From Sepiola atlantica (taxonomy: Eukaryota > Mollusca > Cephalopoda > Sepiida > Sepiolidae), in contig OY744528.1 of assembly GCA_963556195.1 (NCBI GenBank), positions 57,824,082-57,888,081 on the forward strand: a stretch of 64,000 nucleotides of DNA, written 5' to 3'. Below, one piece after another: positions 22,887-34,165 of this stretch (its first letter is position 1; every line of letters starts with the position of its first letter). The notes beneath the pieces were generated by a model. It saw only the letters and a program-made list of their open reading frames with translations. It was not told the DNA's origin and did no database searches. The translations under genes were made by a program, and so were the position numbers.

Positions 22887-23430
22887 TATTTTTTAAAATC
22901 GTCGACTGACGAAATGTCATGCGTTGGTGAGCGAAAAAGAAATCTTCCTAAACTGAGGCAATTTTTTTTTAAAGAGATATGTAGTTCGCCGTGAAGAAGG
23001 AAATATGTTTTTTTTTGTGTTTTTTTGAAGGTTGCATATTTTAGATCATGGGGGCGCCAATTTTAGATAATGAATGTCGACGGAACAAAGGAATAGCACA
23101 TTCTTTATACATGGGGGTGAATATGGCAGACAAGATGTAGTAGACTTTTTCCTGGAGTTCGCCAACTACTCTACAATATGTCTGATAGAGAGTGCAGGAA
23201 AGTACATCTTATCTCTTCAAAATTTTGGCTCGAACTGGTTAACCACGCTGATCACGTGATTTGGGTTTTGCACTAAATTACGATCTCTCGCATGAATCTC
23301 GTGCATTGAAGAGCACACTTCCGGTCAATCATGTGACTGCTACAGTAGCAATTTGCTTTTTAGCGTTCGTTCGGATCGTGTCTCGCCCACCACACCCCCT
23401 CCAGAACGGTCTTAAAATCTATTTTCATCG
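22887..23430. other. non-coding, no gene seen
   Basis: Short open frames only. No family recognised. Confidence 0.35.
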
Positions 23431-24570
23431 ATTGATACGTAATCAATTTAAAGAGTTTAAACCCAAAACAACGCATAGAATTTATCTCCCATCGCCAAAA
23501 TTGCCCTAAAAAGTTAGAAACCCGGAAATAATGTATCATTTTATATTAAAATTATTTGCAAAACTGATCCCCAATCTGCATTTTAAAATAATTGTTGTTT
23601 TTTCTTTCCGCGAAAGATGAGTAATACAATACATAAATAAAATAAAAAAATATTTTTCGTATTACCACCCGGACTTAGGGTTAGCACCAGAAAGGGTGCA
23701 TGTTTTTTTTTAAAAAAGAATGCAGCATTTATAATGTACCGGAAAAATGTTTAGAAATGAAATTAAAAAATTGTTGTCCAGATTGACACAGTACCGGAAA
23801 AATGAAATAAAAAAGATTTTTGTCAAGAAAAAAACATTACAGACGAGAGTTATTGATAATTGTAAAAAAAATAAACATAAAAAGATTTTATTTTTAATTT
23901 AGAAAAATAAATTTATTTTTACGTTGGTGTCCGGGTTCGAATTATTTTGCGTGGCCATCGTAATAAACCATAGTTTACTATATTACGATGGCCGTGGCGT
24001 TTGTCCGATAGGCTTTTGTCCGTGCACCGAAAACTGAGCCCACTCCCGACCATCGTAATATGATAGTAGGACAAAAGCCGACCATGCTAAAAATAAATTA
24101 ATTTTTAAAAATTGAAAAAAATCTTTTTATATTCATTTTTTTACAATTATCAATAACTCTTTGTCAGTCACTTTTTTCTTGACAAATTTTTAAAAATTTC
24201 ATTTTTAAACATTTTTCCGGTACTTCGAAAATGCTGCATTCTTTTAAAGATTACATCATAAAAAACACGCACTCTTTTTACTACTAACCCTAAGTCCAGG
24301 TGGTAAAACGAAAAATACATTAAAAAAATGTTGTATTGTATTACTCATCTTTCGCGGAAGGAATAAACAACAATTATTTTAGAATGTAAATTGGGGGATC
24401 AGTTTTGCATATAATTTTAACATAAAATGGTACACCATTTCTTGGCCATTCCAACTTTTTAGGTCATTAACCAATTTTTTTTTTGCGATGGGAGATAAAT
24501 TCTATGCATTGTTTTTCAGGCGGGGTCGGTAGGTTCTACTTTTTAAAGCGATTACGTATGGTTTTACCGG
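23430..24570. mobile_element. long foldback element, about 500-bp inverted arms
   Basis: The left half (to about 23985) and right half (from about 24000) are diverged inverted copies. Paired words include ATAGAATTTATCTCCCATCGC with its complement near 24488, the segment around CTTTCCGCGAAAGATGAGTAA with TTACTCATCTTTCGCGGAA, and GTACCGGAAAAATGTTT with AAACATTTTTCCGGTAC. The centre also has a short palindrome on CCATCGTAATA. No protein is encoded. Confidence 0.8.
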
Positions 24571-24700
24571 AGATGCCGACGGGGTTACCCAGGCATTTTT
24601 TGTAGGCCAGAGTGCTCACCTTCTCGGGCGCTGGCTTTTCAACTCCCACTTTCCCGACCTTGTGTCACATCTTACCGCTGTGTGTGTGGGGGGGGGGGAG
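24570..24700. repeat. dispersed repeat, also at 42885-43025
   Basis: Contains AGGCATTTTTTGTAGGCCAG and GCGCTGGCTTTTCAACTCCC, then CTTGTGTCACATCTTACC. The diverged counterpart at 42885-43025 has GGCCAGAATGCT, GGTGCTGGCTTGACTCTCCC and CTTGTGCCACACCTTCC in the same order. Family unknown. Confidence 0.55.
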
Positions 24701-24888
24701 ATAAATATTTATCCATTAGGTTTAAAGAATTTAAAACCGGAAAAAAGAGTATATGAATCGCCAAAATTGCAGACAAAGAGTTATTGAAAATTGTAAAAAA
24801 ATTGAATATTGAAATATGCTTTTTTAGATTTTTTTTAATTAAAAAAAATTAATTAACTTTTACGTTGGTGGGCGTGTTTGAATTATTT

Positions 24889-24968
24889 TGGTAGGCTTTT
24901 GTCCGGTGGGCTTTTGTCCGGTGGGCTTTTGTCCGATTGGCTTTTTTTCCGGTGGGCTTTTGTTCGCA
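24889..24968. repeat. 15-bp tandem repeat GGTGGGCTTTTGTCC
   Basis: Five adjacent units with small differences. The related words GGCTTTTGTCC and GGACAAAAGCC also occur in the foldback at 24000-24085, linking the two. A minus-strand open frame over it (HRTKA repeats) is a by-product. Confidence 0.8.
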
Positions 24969-25114
24969 CGCTATATAATATTGTGTTATTACGTCGGCCG
25001 TGCACAACTCCAGTTGAAAATGTACAAAATCATATTTTTCATCGCAATCGATAGAATTCCGAAAAACAAAAAAAATGTGATTTATCGTAAATATTTCGTA
25101 AAATAAAAACACCA

Positions 25115-25420
25115 TTCAAATTTTATTGAACTTTTAAAAATTATTTTTTCTTTTCTTTTTTTTAGCTTTGGAAAATTAGCCATTTTTGTTGGTTCAATTT
25201 TTGGAGCGAAAATTAATAATTAAATTAAGGTAAGTTTCATGAAAACACTATTTTCAGAATTAATAAATGAAGTAAAAGTTTGTTTTATTTTTTACATTTT
25301 TAGTATTTTTAATGAAATAATTTTTGCGTTTAAAAGAATTATTTTATACACTCGACATTCTTTCCCATTTTTTAATTAAAATTATCAATCAGTAAATGTT
25401 ATTTAGGAAATACTTATTTA
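25115..25420. other. AT-rich non-coding
   Basis: No gene or recognised repeat. Confidence 0.35.
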
Positions 25421-25423
25421 ACG

Positions 25424-25494
25424 AAATGATTTGTGTTATTGTAATTATTATTTTCTTAAATAGAAAATAATAATTACAATAACACAAATCATTT
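25424..25494. repeat. perfect hairpin, 33-bp arms, 5-nt loop
   Basis: Left arm 25424-25456 (begins AAATGATTTGTGTTATTG) and right arm 25462-25494 are exact reverse complements with loop TAAAT. AT-rich. Confidence 0.95.
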
Positions 25495-25834
25495 AGTAAT
25501 AATAAAATAAAATTTAAAAAGTTAAATGTTTTTCACATAAATTTATATTTTTGTCGATTATTTTTGTTGTATCGACAATTTTTCAACAAAAATCAAATCT
25601 ACAAAACAAGAAATAATTTAGAAAATTTATGAAATTTGTCACGTAATTTTAAAATAAATAAGTTTCGTATTGGATGATCATTTTACGTTAAATTTAAAGT
25701 ATTCCCCAACTCTAAAATATTCGGGTAAAAAATAAAAAATTTAAACGGAATTCCATAGCGACACCGAAAAAGCAGAAAATATTTTTTTTTCTTTCAATAT
25801 TCCTTTGTACTAAAAGAAATTAAGGTACTTTTTT
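25495..25834. other. AT-rich non-coding
   Basis: No gene or recognised repeat. A short AATTTTTC/GACAATTTT-type local palindrome near 25560-25590 is not remarkable at this base composition. Confidence 0.3.
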
Positions 25835-26840
25835 TTACTATCTTACCCGGCGCAGGTCATCCCCTAAATCTACTTTTTTTGCGATTACATTACATATATT
25901 AAAAAATATCCGCAAAAAAAGAATTCATTTTAAAAAAAAGATTTTAGAGTAGGGGGGATTACTTTCCATTATAAATTTAACGTCCATGCTATTTAGTGTT
26001 AAACGAGACATATAATCGACTTGAGTTTCCCATTTAGGGGTGAGGATTTTTTCTTTTTTTATTACTTATTCAATAAAATCAGTAGAAATTTAGCCAATTT
26101 AGTTTTTTTCTGGTTTAAATATAAAGGGGCGGGGGTTACATCTGAAATTATAGCAAAATAAATAAAAAAAATCAACCATGATGGAAAATACTTGTTTGAC
26201 GAGGTAAAAGTGATGATGAGAAATAGTTGGGTACTTCTGCAGTTTACGGATCAGTCTGAAATAATAAGGTTATTTAGAAACCCATTCTTAACATGAAGAG
26301 GGGGATTTGTTAACTAATCTATACTTTCACATGACAATTTTTTGTGGGGGTGTACGAATTTTAATGTTAAGGAATTAGTGTTGGGGGGGGAGGAGGTTAC
26401 CGTTTTAGGGTTAGTGTTAGGGAATTAGGGTTAGTGTTAGGGGTTTCCGAGTTTTAGGGTTAGGGAATTAGGGTTAGAGTAAAATAAAATTATCCCCCCC
26501 TCCTAAATTCGAAACTCAAGTCGATTACATGTCTAAATTGGCTAAATTTCTACGTGTTTTTATTGGATAAGTAAATAAAAAAAATTCCCCCCACCCTAAA
26601 ATATTGGAAACGCAAGTCAGTTACATGTCTCGTTTCACGGTAACTGGTCAGAAAATGGGTGCTCATTTTACGTTAAATTTATAAAGGAAAATCATCCCCC
26701 CTCTAAAATCTTAATTTAAAATTTTTTAAAATTCCTTTGCGGATATTTTTAAAGCTGTTTAAATGTAATCACACAAAAATAGTAGAATTTGAACTTATTT
26801 AGGGGTAAACTGTGCCGGGTAAGATAGTAAAAATTTACCA
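25835..26840. mobile_element. long inverted-repeat element, about 270-330-bp arms
   Basis: The left arm starts with ACTATCTTACCCGGCGCAG and the right arm ends with the complement (GTGCCGGGTAAGATAGT). Between them the arms pair through TGCGATTACATT / AATGTAATCACA and TTTTAGAGTAGGGGGGAT / ATCCCCCCTCTAAAAT. They continue through AATCGACTTGAGTTTC / GAAACTCAAGTCGATT and AGAAATTTAGCCAATTTAG / CTAAATTGGCTAAATTTCT. The centre is about 400 bp and contains the TTAGGG cluster. No protein recognised. Confidence 0.82.
26405..26477 (+). repeat. degenerate TTAGGG cluster (telomere-like)
   Basis: Seven TTAGGG hexamers occur within about 75 bp, mixed with TTAGTG, GTTAGGG and AATTAGGG units. TTAGGG is the usual animal telomere repeat. 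Here it is short, degenerate and interstitial, located in the middle of a long inverted repeat. Confidence 0.75.
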
Positions 26841-26941
26841 TTTTAGATAAAAACTTTTTTTTGTCCTGAAATAAAATTGTAATTTACTTTTAAAACTATA
26901 AATTTGACATTTATTTTAAAATTGGTTCTTTTATAGATCAG

Positions 26942-27535
26942 TATCACCTCTGGGCATTTATAACGACAGGTAACAGAACGAAAAAGGGGTAAAATACAAA
27001 ACAAATAGGCAACAAATAAATGTTACGAGAGGCAAGATAAGTTACTCTTCTACTAACCTGGATAAGTTTATTTGTGTTTTAACTTAAAGAGTTTTTTTGT
27101 TCAGAACAAAACTGGTGTCCACCTGTTCAGTTAGAACAAGAAAAAATGGCTGTTCATAAGCCCAGCACGTGGATCCTTGATAATTGGTGAAAAATCGAAA
27201 TATAGACAAAATAGTGGTAGAAACTGCATCCAATAAATGTCACCAATCGTGGGAAAATGTAATGTTCTACCAGTATTTTGCTTAATTTTCGTTTTTTGAC
27301 CGATTATCGAAACTCTGCAATTTCAGCCATTTTTTTTCGTTCTAACTGAACAGGTGGACACCAGGTTTGTTTTAAACAAAAACACTCTTTAAAATAAGTT
27401 AAAACACAAATAAACTTATCCAGGTTATAGAAGAGTAACTTATCTTGCCTTTCGTAACATTTATTTGTTTCCTATTTGTTATTTGACACCTTTTTCTTTC
27501 TGTTAACTGTCGTTATAAATGCTCAATTATCCTGT
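26942..27535. mobile_element. foldback element, about 210-bp inverted arms
   Basis: The left arm starts in GCATTTATAACGACAGGTAAC and the right arm ends with TTAACTGTCGTTATAAATGC. The arms also pair through AGATAAGTTACTCTTCTA, AACTTATTTTAAA-type words, and CTGGTGTCCACCTGTTCAG / CTGAACAGGTGGACACCAG. The spacer of about 170 bp is itself partly self-complementary (CGATAATC). Non-coding. Confidence 0.85.
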
Positions 27536-27539
27536 TACA

Positions 27540-30040
27540 CTCCTTTGATATGCTTTTTCAGGGCGGGTGTGGGAAATTAATCAATCGGGGGAGGGTGGAA
27601 AGTTTTACTTTGTCTTTATGCCCACGTGGTAATTAATCATGAATTATATTTTTGAAGAAGTTGTATCAGCCTTAGAACTTAGACTCCCACAATTATTGAA
27701 ATTTATTTATGTCACACTCATTAATTGGTTGTCACCCTTGTCCCTTTAGGAGTCTGTGGATAGGCCAACAGGTAAACCACTCCCTGCGGTCACGTGAACC
27801 AGCCTATTAAAACCCTTTCACACTGAATTCCTACCTCTTTTTTACTTTTCAACCAAATTAGAACAATGGTTGAACCGCTCACTGATGGCAGTCACTGAGA
27901 ACCAACTGACGTAAATGGCCAAAAATGACGTTAATGTTTTTATGACTTTATTTGCTGAAAATTCTCAAAATATATGATGTAGATTATTATTTATTAATGC
28001 ACGTGAAAGGATATTCATTTACGAACAAAATGGTGGTATTTTGACAACTTAAAGTGCTTTGGTTTTTAAAATATGACTTTTAGTAGAACTACCTTGAAAT
28101 CCGTGATTATCCAAACTGTTTTATGGTCGATGGGTATTGCTACTTGAAGACAAAATAATCCTTTTTTTCTCTACTAACGCGGAGCTAACACAAGGACCAG
28201 TGGGTTATCGACATATCCTCAAGTTAAGTAAAGATACCTCTATCATCTCTCTCTCTCTATATATATATATTTACATATTGAACAAAGGACTGTTTCCCAT
28301 ACACCGCATCAGATCTCCTCATTTAAACAATAACACGTCTATCTCCTTTTCACCTCATTCGAGGACCAGTTTCTGAAATAAATCTTTCTTTGGTTTTATA
28401 CATCTTTGTTTGTGTTTCCTTCACTGTGCATTGTTTTTCGTGTTAGTTTATCAATTCCTGTCTGACAGACAACTTTCCTAGCCAACAAAACTGTTGTTTA
28501 GACTGACGTAGTTATAAAAAGGGCCCAAAATATAAAATATCTTTAGTCACGAACCCAGGTTTTGACAGTCCAGAAGCCAATTTTCAGGCTTTGAATAAGT
28601 GAAAATCCTTACAAGTGTAATGTCATTTTGTGGTAAATGAAAATTAAGCATAATGGAAAAAATAATTATTAGATCAAGCCAGTCTAATTGGTCAAAATCT
28701 CATTGCCTTTCGAAAAATGTACAAAAATTACATGGAAGTACAACTTTGACTCTTCATATAAGATTTATTTCAACAGCTAACACATGGAATCTTCATACTA
28801 TGATTCATAACACTAGAGATCAAGCTAGATCTTCTTTTAATAGTAAATCAATAAAAATCTCAGATTTGAACCATGTAAAAACAGAAGGAAACACAATGTG
28901 ATAATAGAGCAAAACTTTCATTCACTAAAGTTTTTAACTTGGATTTTTTTTGTGAAAGGCAACTTGAAACTCTATATTAAGCCACCATATTGACGAGTGA
29001 CCCTTTTTCTTTAAGATGGAACTGCTTTATATGTACAGAGACACACAATATCGTGTGCATTAAGTTGAAAAACATCAACATTAAAAAATAAATCGCCCAT
29101 TACTGAAAATAGTAACCTAACTTGAAGTAACCTGGAAAAAAACTATTAATGACGCAAAGAAAAGAATTGTATATTTATAAAGAGAAAAGATTAAATTTTT
29201 ATAAAGAGAAAAGATTAAATTTTGTTTACATCCAAATTTGATCAAAACCCCAAAATAAAAGAATTGTATATTTATAAAGAGAAAAGATTAAATTTTGTTT
29301 ACATCCAAATTTGATCAAAACCCCAAAATAAAAGAATTTCACTATATTTACAATTTTTGCACACTAACAGACATTCGATGGGTCCCTCTCTTCCCTTTAT
29401 TTTATTACTGATATTTTTTTATGAAAATCCAATGGATTATTATGTACCAAACTTTCAGATTAAAGAAATTAAAAAGAAAACTAATTTATTTAATACTTAC
29501 ATTGAGGAGGGGGTCATTTCGCTATGTTAAATGATCATCGAATGATGAGCCAATTAAATCTTTTTCACCTGAACTTAATTCTTAGTAAGAGCTTTGATGT
29601 GTTTTTTCTGATACTGATAAACTTAAATGAAACTATATGAACCTACCTTGTAAATATAAAATAAGGGTTATCTGTTTTACAATTTTTCTTTGATAATTTG
29701 AAAATTTAATGCTTGCTCAATCAGTAGTGATCGATAGTAATCCATTAGGTTTTTATTAAAAACCTTGCTAAGAAAACATTATACTCTACCACACAATTAG
29801 ATTTATATTCTAATAGAAACAAATTGCCTAATCAGATTAAAAATAGTTAAATTATTTTCAGAATAAACAAGAGGAATTAAGAAATAATGGTAAAAAATGA
29901 ATTTACAGAGCATGAAAACATTTTAAGTCTTGTAATTTTGAAATTGGCATTTTAAATTGTAATATTCATTTTTATCATTTTTTAGCCATTTTTCATGCTA
30001 AACCTCTTTTCAAAACATTTAAAACCAATAAATAAATGTA
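27540..30040. other. non-coding, no gene seen (except tandem duplication)
   Basis: AT-rich without recognised exons. An 82-codon frame at 28653-28901 lacks any known motif and typical splice sites. A run TCTCTCTCTC(AT)n lies at about 28246-28270. Confidence 0.4.
29160..29337. repeat. tandem duplication
   Basis: The segment AAAGAATTGTATATTTATAA...CCCCAAAAT is present twice back to back. The first copy has an extra internal duplication of GAGAAAAGATTAAATTT. The copies are nearly identical, so the event is recent. Confidence 0.88.
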
Positions 30041-30289
30041 CAGAGTGTTTGGGATAAATTTGATAATTTTTTCATTTCTAATCCATTTGAAGTTTTTAAT
30101 AGCGGTAAAGTGTAACAAATAGTGTTTCTCAGTGGTTTAGCCAACTGGAAAGCACCGGAATATTGAAAGAGAGTCAGCTGCATCACATTGATTCGAGCCG
30201 GATTAAAAATTTGGAAATTGGAGCTGCAACTCAGTACTCCTTGAATACATATTGAAAAGTTAGAAAAAAAAAGGTGCAGCAAAACAATG

Positions 30290-30889
30290 TGAACCTTGGC
30301 GAGAGAGATGGACATTGGAGTTGCAACTATAGAGAAAGTGCTAAACAAGGATCTTCGCTACTTCTTATACAAGAGTTTCAAGGACCAACTACTCACTGCC
30401 AAGGCCCAAGAGAACCGCCTTACGAAAGCCAAAAAACTCCTCAACAAGGTTAAACATGCAGTTGAGCTGAGGATGCCCCGGTTCTTCTTTGATGAGAAGA
30501 ATTTCTGCCAGGTCCAGTTGCACAACGTTCAGAACAACCACAGGTGTTTCGCCTATAGTCTGCACAAAGTCCCGTACATAATGAAGAGCAAGTTTCCTAC
30601 AACTGTGAGTGTCTTTAGGTTTGTTTCTAACAAAGGCCATGTCATGCCACCCCACAACTTCGAAAAGGGAGTCAGACTCAATTCAGATGATATTTTGAGT
30701 TGCTGTCTACTGTTGTTAAGTGCTGGGTGGAGAGGGTGACCAAGAGAAGGCCATACGTGTGACAGCAGGACTCAGCTCTGTGTCACACCTCCGGGAAAAC
30801 CCAGAAGTGGCTGCTTGATGAACTTCCAAGACTTCACCAGTCCCAACATCTGGCCTCCCAACTTGCCTGATTGCAACCCCATGGATTAT
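30290..30889 (+). pseudogene. Tc1/IS630-type transposase, part 1
   Basis: The first part shows REMDIGVATIEKVLNKDLRY (helix-turn-helix region) and NRLTKAKKLLNKVKH. The catalytic core starts at RFFFDEKNFCQVQ, the first Asp of the D-D-D/E triad. FPTTVSVFRFVSNKGHVMPP follows, then, after a frame change, QQDSALCHTSGKTQKWLL (second Asp). The block around 30865 contains PDCNPMDYY (third catalytic region). It ends exactly at the TAT where the nested element inserts. Several frameshifts and stops make it a pseudogene. The enzyme family cuts and pastes at TA sites. Confidence 0.8.
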
Positions 30890-30892
30890 TAT

Positions 30893-31041
30893 TAGTCCAG
30901 TCAAAATGTGGCTGAACCTCAAACAAATTGATAACAAAGGTTTTTAACTTGGATATTGGGCATGAATAACCTCTCTTTCAGATAAAAAAAGTTTACCAAA
31001 ATTAGCCTTGCAGAAAAGGGTCAACGGGCGCCATCTTTAAA
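30893..31041. repeat. left terminal inverted repeat of Academ-like element
   Basis: Pairs with 34000-34162. The inner end is CCATCTTTAAA against TTTAAAGATGG. The arms differ by substitutions and a 9-11-bp gap near the outer end. Confidence 0.85.
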
Positions 31042-31045
31042 ATCC

Positions 31046-31529
31046 AACTTAAGAATATTAAAATTTTGAGACATAAAATTTCTGACATTTCCTGACAAGT
31101 ATGTCCATTATTCCTTACAATTACCGACAAAAATAAACTTTTTTCCTGACAAAAAACCTTTATTAAATTAGAAATAAAAAATATTTTTTGCATGAAAACC
31201 AACACAGGGCCCATCCTAAGCCAGCTTGACATTTTATTGGTGTTTTGAATTGTAATGATAGGTAAAATGACTAGCCCTGCCATTGTTTTCATGTTTTTGT
31301 TTTATTTCTTATACAAATATGAATATAAAAGGTAAAAAAACAGACTAAGTAGCCTTTTTCAAGACAACAATTGTCACATTAATTCCTGACATTTCATAAA
31401 AAATAGGTACAAAATAAGTACAATTTACAATAAAGGAATGGTCAGTTGGTCGAATGCTGGGCCAAGGCTCTTACATAACCACTACAGAACAAGTTTATGA
31501 ACGGACCAAAAAACATTTCTTGTCAAGAA
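31046..31529. other. 3' untranslated part of Academ-like element
   Basis: AT-rich sequence between the left TIR and the end of the minus-strand gene. No coding motif. Confidence 0.4.
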
Positions 31530-33769
31530 CTAGTCAAAGGTAATTTCATCATCATCAAGATCTGGCTGTGGTGAGTTGCTGCAGTGAAGGCTTTTGCAAT
31601 TACTACACAAGTTTGAACAGTCAATGTCATATTTCCTGAAACTGCATCTTGCTGTAGTACACCCTGAAGTACAGTTACACCTAATTATAGCCAACAAATT
31701 TACAGGAGCAGCTGGCAAGTCAGTCTTGATTGGTTGTAATTTACCATCTGAAAGTTTCCATCCCCACTCGCCAGGTTTTAGTTGGTTTCTACATTTCCAT
31801 TCCTGAATTTGGAGAATTTCGTAGCTGCTCTTGTTGGTGGCAATGATTTGGCCTTAACATACTTTGAGCTTTTTGCAACCTTTTCCTTAAAGCGCCTCAG
31901 TCGGAGATGATTGAAGTTTTCCCCATCATTATCATTGTACAGGCACACTAAAGCCTTCTCCCCAGCTTCAATAACCTCTTCTGCATTTCTATCCTTGCCA
32001 AACACTTCTGCCAGTTTGAGGAAGTTTCTATTGTTCATCATCTTTCGAAGTGATGCTGCCTTCCTAATTCCATAAACACTGGATGTAGAATCACAACCCA
32101 GTAGTGCATGGATGAAAAGAATGTTGGAACAGACCACATCTCCCAAAGATTTCCTCATCTCTTTAATGTTCCAGACTTTTACACTTTTTGCACTATCCTT
32201 TTGTTGTGGCGTGAAGAAGATGTTGTAACCATCATCTCTGTTGGCATGATAACATAGAAGGACCAATAGGTCAGTGTCATCTGCTATCAAAATGGTTTCT
32301 CCTATCTGTCCAATTTCTAGAGCAGTCTTCACAATCAATACATCAGCAACTTTACAACCTGCTTCCTCCAAACTCATTCCCTGCAAGTTGATGAACAATT
32401 GTTTGTTTTCTTGGTTAGCTAGGAAAACATCCTTTTTTAATTTGAACACCATTAAAGGGGTCAGTGACACATTAACACCAACAGAGCCCCCTGCTCAGCG
32501 TCGGTGAGTCACGTCTTTAATGGATAGACCACTTTCATACCCATCAAAGACAATGCATGCCTTTTCATATCTAGTTGCGACATATCTGCGGTATTGGACA
32601 CAGATCTCATCAAATGTGTGACCTTTTTGCCATGGGAGGCGTTGAAATAGTGCTTCACCATCTAAGAGATACTGTGGAGCTGAAGACTGTGAACCTGATT
32701 GTACAGGGAAGGTCAGTTCCCATATTGCGTCTGCCAAACCCGTTTTTTTGCCTCTCATGGTAGTCCGAAAAAATCAAAAAGTGCAGGTGGGTAACCACAA
32801 AGCTCATACTGGAAATGTTCTTGCTGCTGTTGAGTTGAGGGTTCATTGGTAGATAGCACACACAGTCTCTGGAATAAGAGTTGTGGATCAGTCTCAACTG
32901 CTTCATCTTTGCTGAGCAAAACTTTTGACCCAAGTGTAATTGCCTGATCCTTTCTTTTAAAAGTGTACTCGTGGACATTTTCTCCAACCATTGAAGCTAT
33001 GATTGCCTGCTCTGTCCACATTCACCTTTTTGTCTCCAGTTACTTTTGAAATGTTCTAACAATCGAGATTTCATGTATGGTTCAAAGCCAGTGTCCTCGA
33101 GAATTTCCTCCATTTTTCTTAACAAGATCGACAATGGTGAGTTGCTCCTCGTCATTTTGCTACAAATATTTAGCAACTTCCAGAAATGCCTGCTTTCTCT
33201 CTGAATCTACCAAGTTTTTGTTTCTTAGAAGAATCATCATAAGAGAATGCCTTAGGAATGTTTTTATTGGAATCAAAGTTTGCAAAACATGTTCTGTGAT
33301 AATGTGCTTCTTCTGAAACAAAGACAGCTACATAACCTATTCTACCTTTAACAGTGGATGCCCAGCCATCATTTTTTCGGACTTACTCACAAACTTTTAA
33401 CACTTTGTCCTTAAACTCAATAGTTTCTACATGGGAAACATCAACACCTCTTTTCTTTCTATCAGATTTTGCTCCAGAACCACAAAAAAGACAATGTTCC
33501 TTAAAGTTAAACACACACAAAGCGCGGTTTGCACGGGATAGCATTTCATCATAGGTGGACCTGTTTGTACGGTTAATTTCTATCTGTTTGTGGTTGATCC
33601 AACGCTGTCTGCATTTCTTGTGAAGACGTTGACCAATCTGAATTATGATCTTCTCTCCACGTTGTTCAGAAGCTCTGTTAATGGGATCGATACCCTTCTG
33701 GCTGACGATGAATGATTCTTCATTACTGGACTATTCATTGTTACAAATAGCACATTTGTCAGCATCCAT
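31530..33769 (-). pseudogene. zinc-finger / PIN-XPG-like nuclease / Cys8 protein of Academ-like element
   Basis: Read from ATG at 33769. The N-terminal part has cysteine/histidine pairs (DKCAICNNE, LHKKCRQRWINH, EHCLFCGSG, YHRTCFANF) and is interrupted by an early TAG at 33731-33733 and more stops. A middle part contains DPQLLFQRLCVLSTNEP and YELCGYPPALFD. Next is the nuclease-like region: ACIVFDGYESG, then LEEAGCKVADVLIVKTALE, then TILIADDTDLLVLLCYHA (acidic DDTD) and FIHALLGCDSTSSVYGIRK. The C-terminus, in a shifted frame, reads EWGWKLSDGKLQP and then IIRCNCTSGCTTARCSFRK with further cysteines, eight in all. The acidic residues resemble PIN/FEN/XPG nucleases. The family is widespread in aquatic invertebrate genomes as I remember it, but its biochemistry is unknown to me. 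Confidence 0.68.
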
Positions 33770-33999
33770 AATTATTAGTACTTCACTTTGGCCAACCTGA
33801 AATAAGAATATGCCAGAATATTAATCTCCTGCAGTAATACATCAAAAGAGACAAAAATAAAGCATAAGAAGTTATAATTATATTTAACTTTGTAAAAACT
33901 GTTGGTTTTATCCAATTTCACATTGCTATATTTGGTATTTTTGAAGATGAATTTACAGAAATTGAGTTGAGAGAAGAGAAGCTAGAATCGGTGGCAATC

Positions 34000-34162
34000 T
34001 TTAAAGATGGCGTCCGTTCACCCCTTTCCGCAAGGCTAATTTTGGTAAACTTTTTTTTTTTATCTAAAAGAGAGGTTATTCATGCCCAATATTCAAGTTA
34101 AAAACCGTTGTTAGCAATTTGTTTGAGGTTCAGCCAAAAAATCAGCTAGATTGACTGGACTA
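34000..34162. repeat. right terminal inverted repeat of Academ-like element
   Basis: Reverse complement of 30893-31041 with about 10% differences. It ends TTGACTGGACTA, followed by TAT. Confidence 0.85.
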
Positions 34163-34165
34163 TAT

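Larger units (their letters stand above)
30893..34162 (-). mobile_element. Academ-like DNA transposon, 3.27 kb, nested
   Basis: The termini are TAGTCCAGTCAA and its complement TTGACTGGACTA. Inverted arms extend to about 31041 on the left and 34000 on the right, roughly 90% similar and including GGCTGAACCTCAAACAAATT and TATTGGGCATGAATAACC. TAT flanks both sides (30890-30892 and 34163-34165). Removing the element and one TAT restores the host transposase frame from DYY into V*GAIKKHTNRAACNTKD, which fixes the borders. It carries one minus-strand gene with a zinc-finger N-terminus, a PIN/XPG-like nuclease region and a C-terminal eight-cysteine cluster. I recall a 3-4-bp duplication and an XPG-like domain as features of the Academ superfamily. 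That classification is inference. Confidence 0.72.

Noticed and set aside
24849..25115. Minus-strand frame with HRTKA repeats as a repetitive protein
   Set aside because: It is the 15-bp tandem repeat read in one frame; no start context or neighbouring exon.
28653..28901. 82-codon plus-strand frame as a host exon
   Set aside because: No recognisable domain and no clear acceptor/donor pair. Chance frames of this size are expected in 64 kb.
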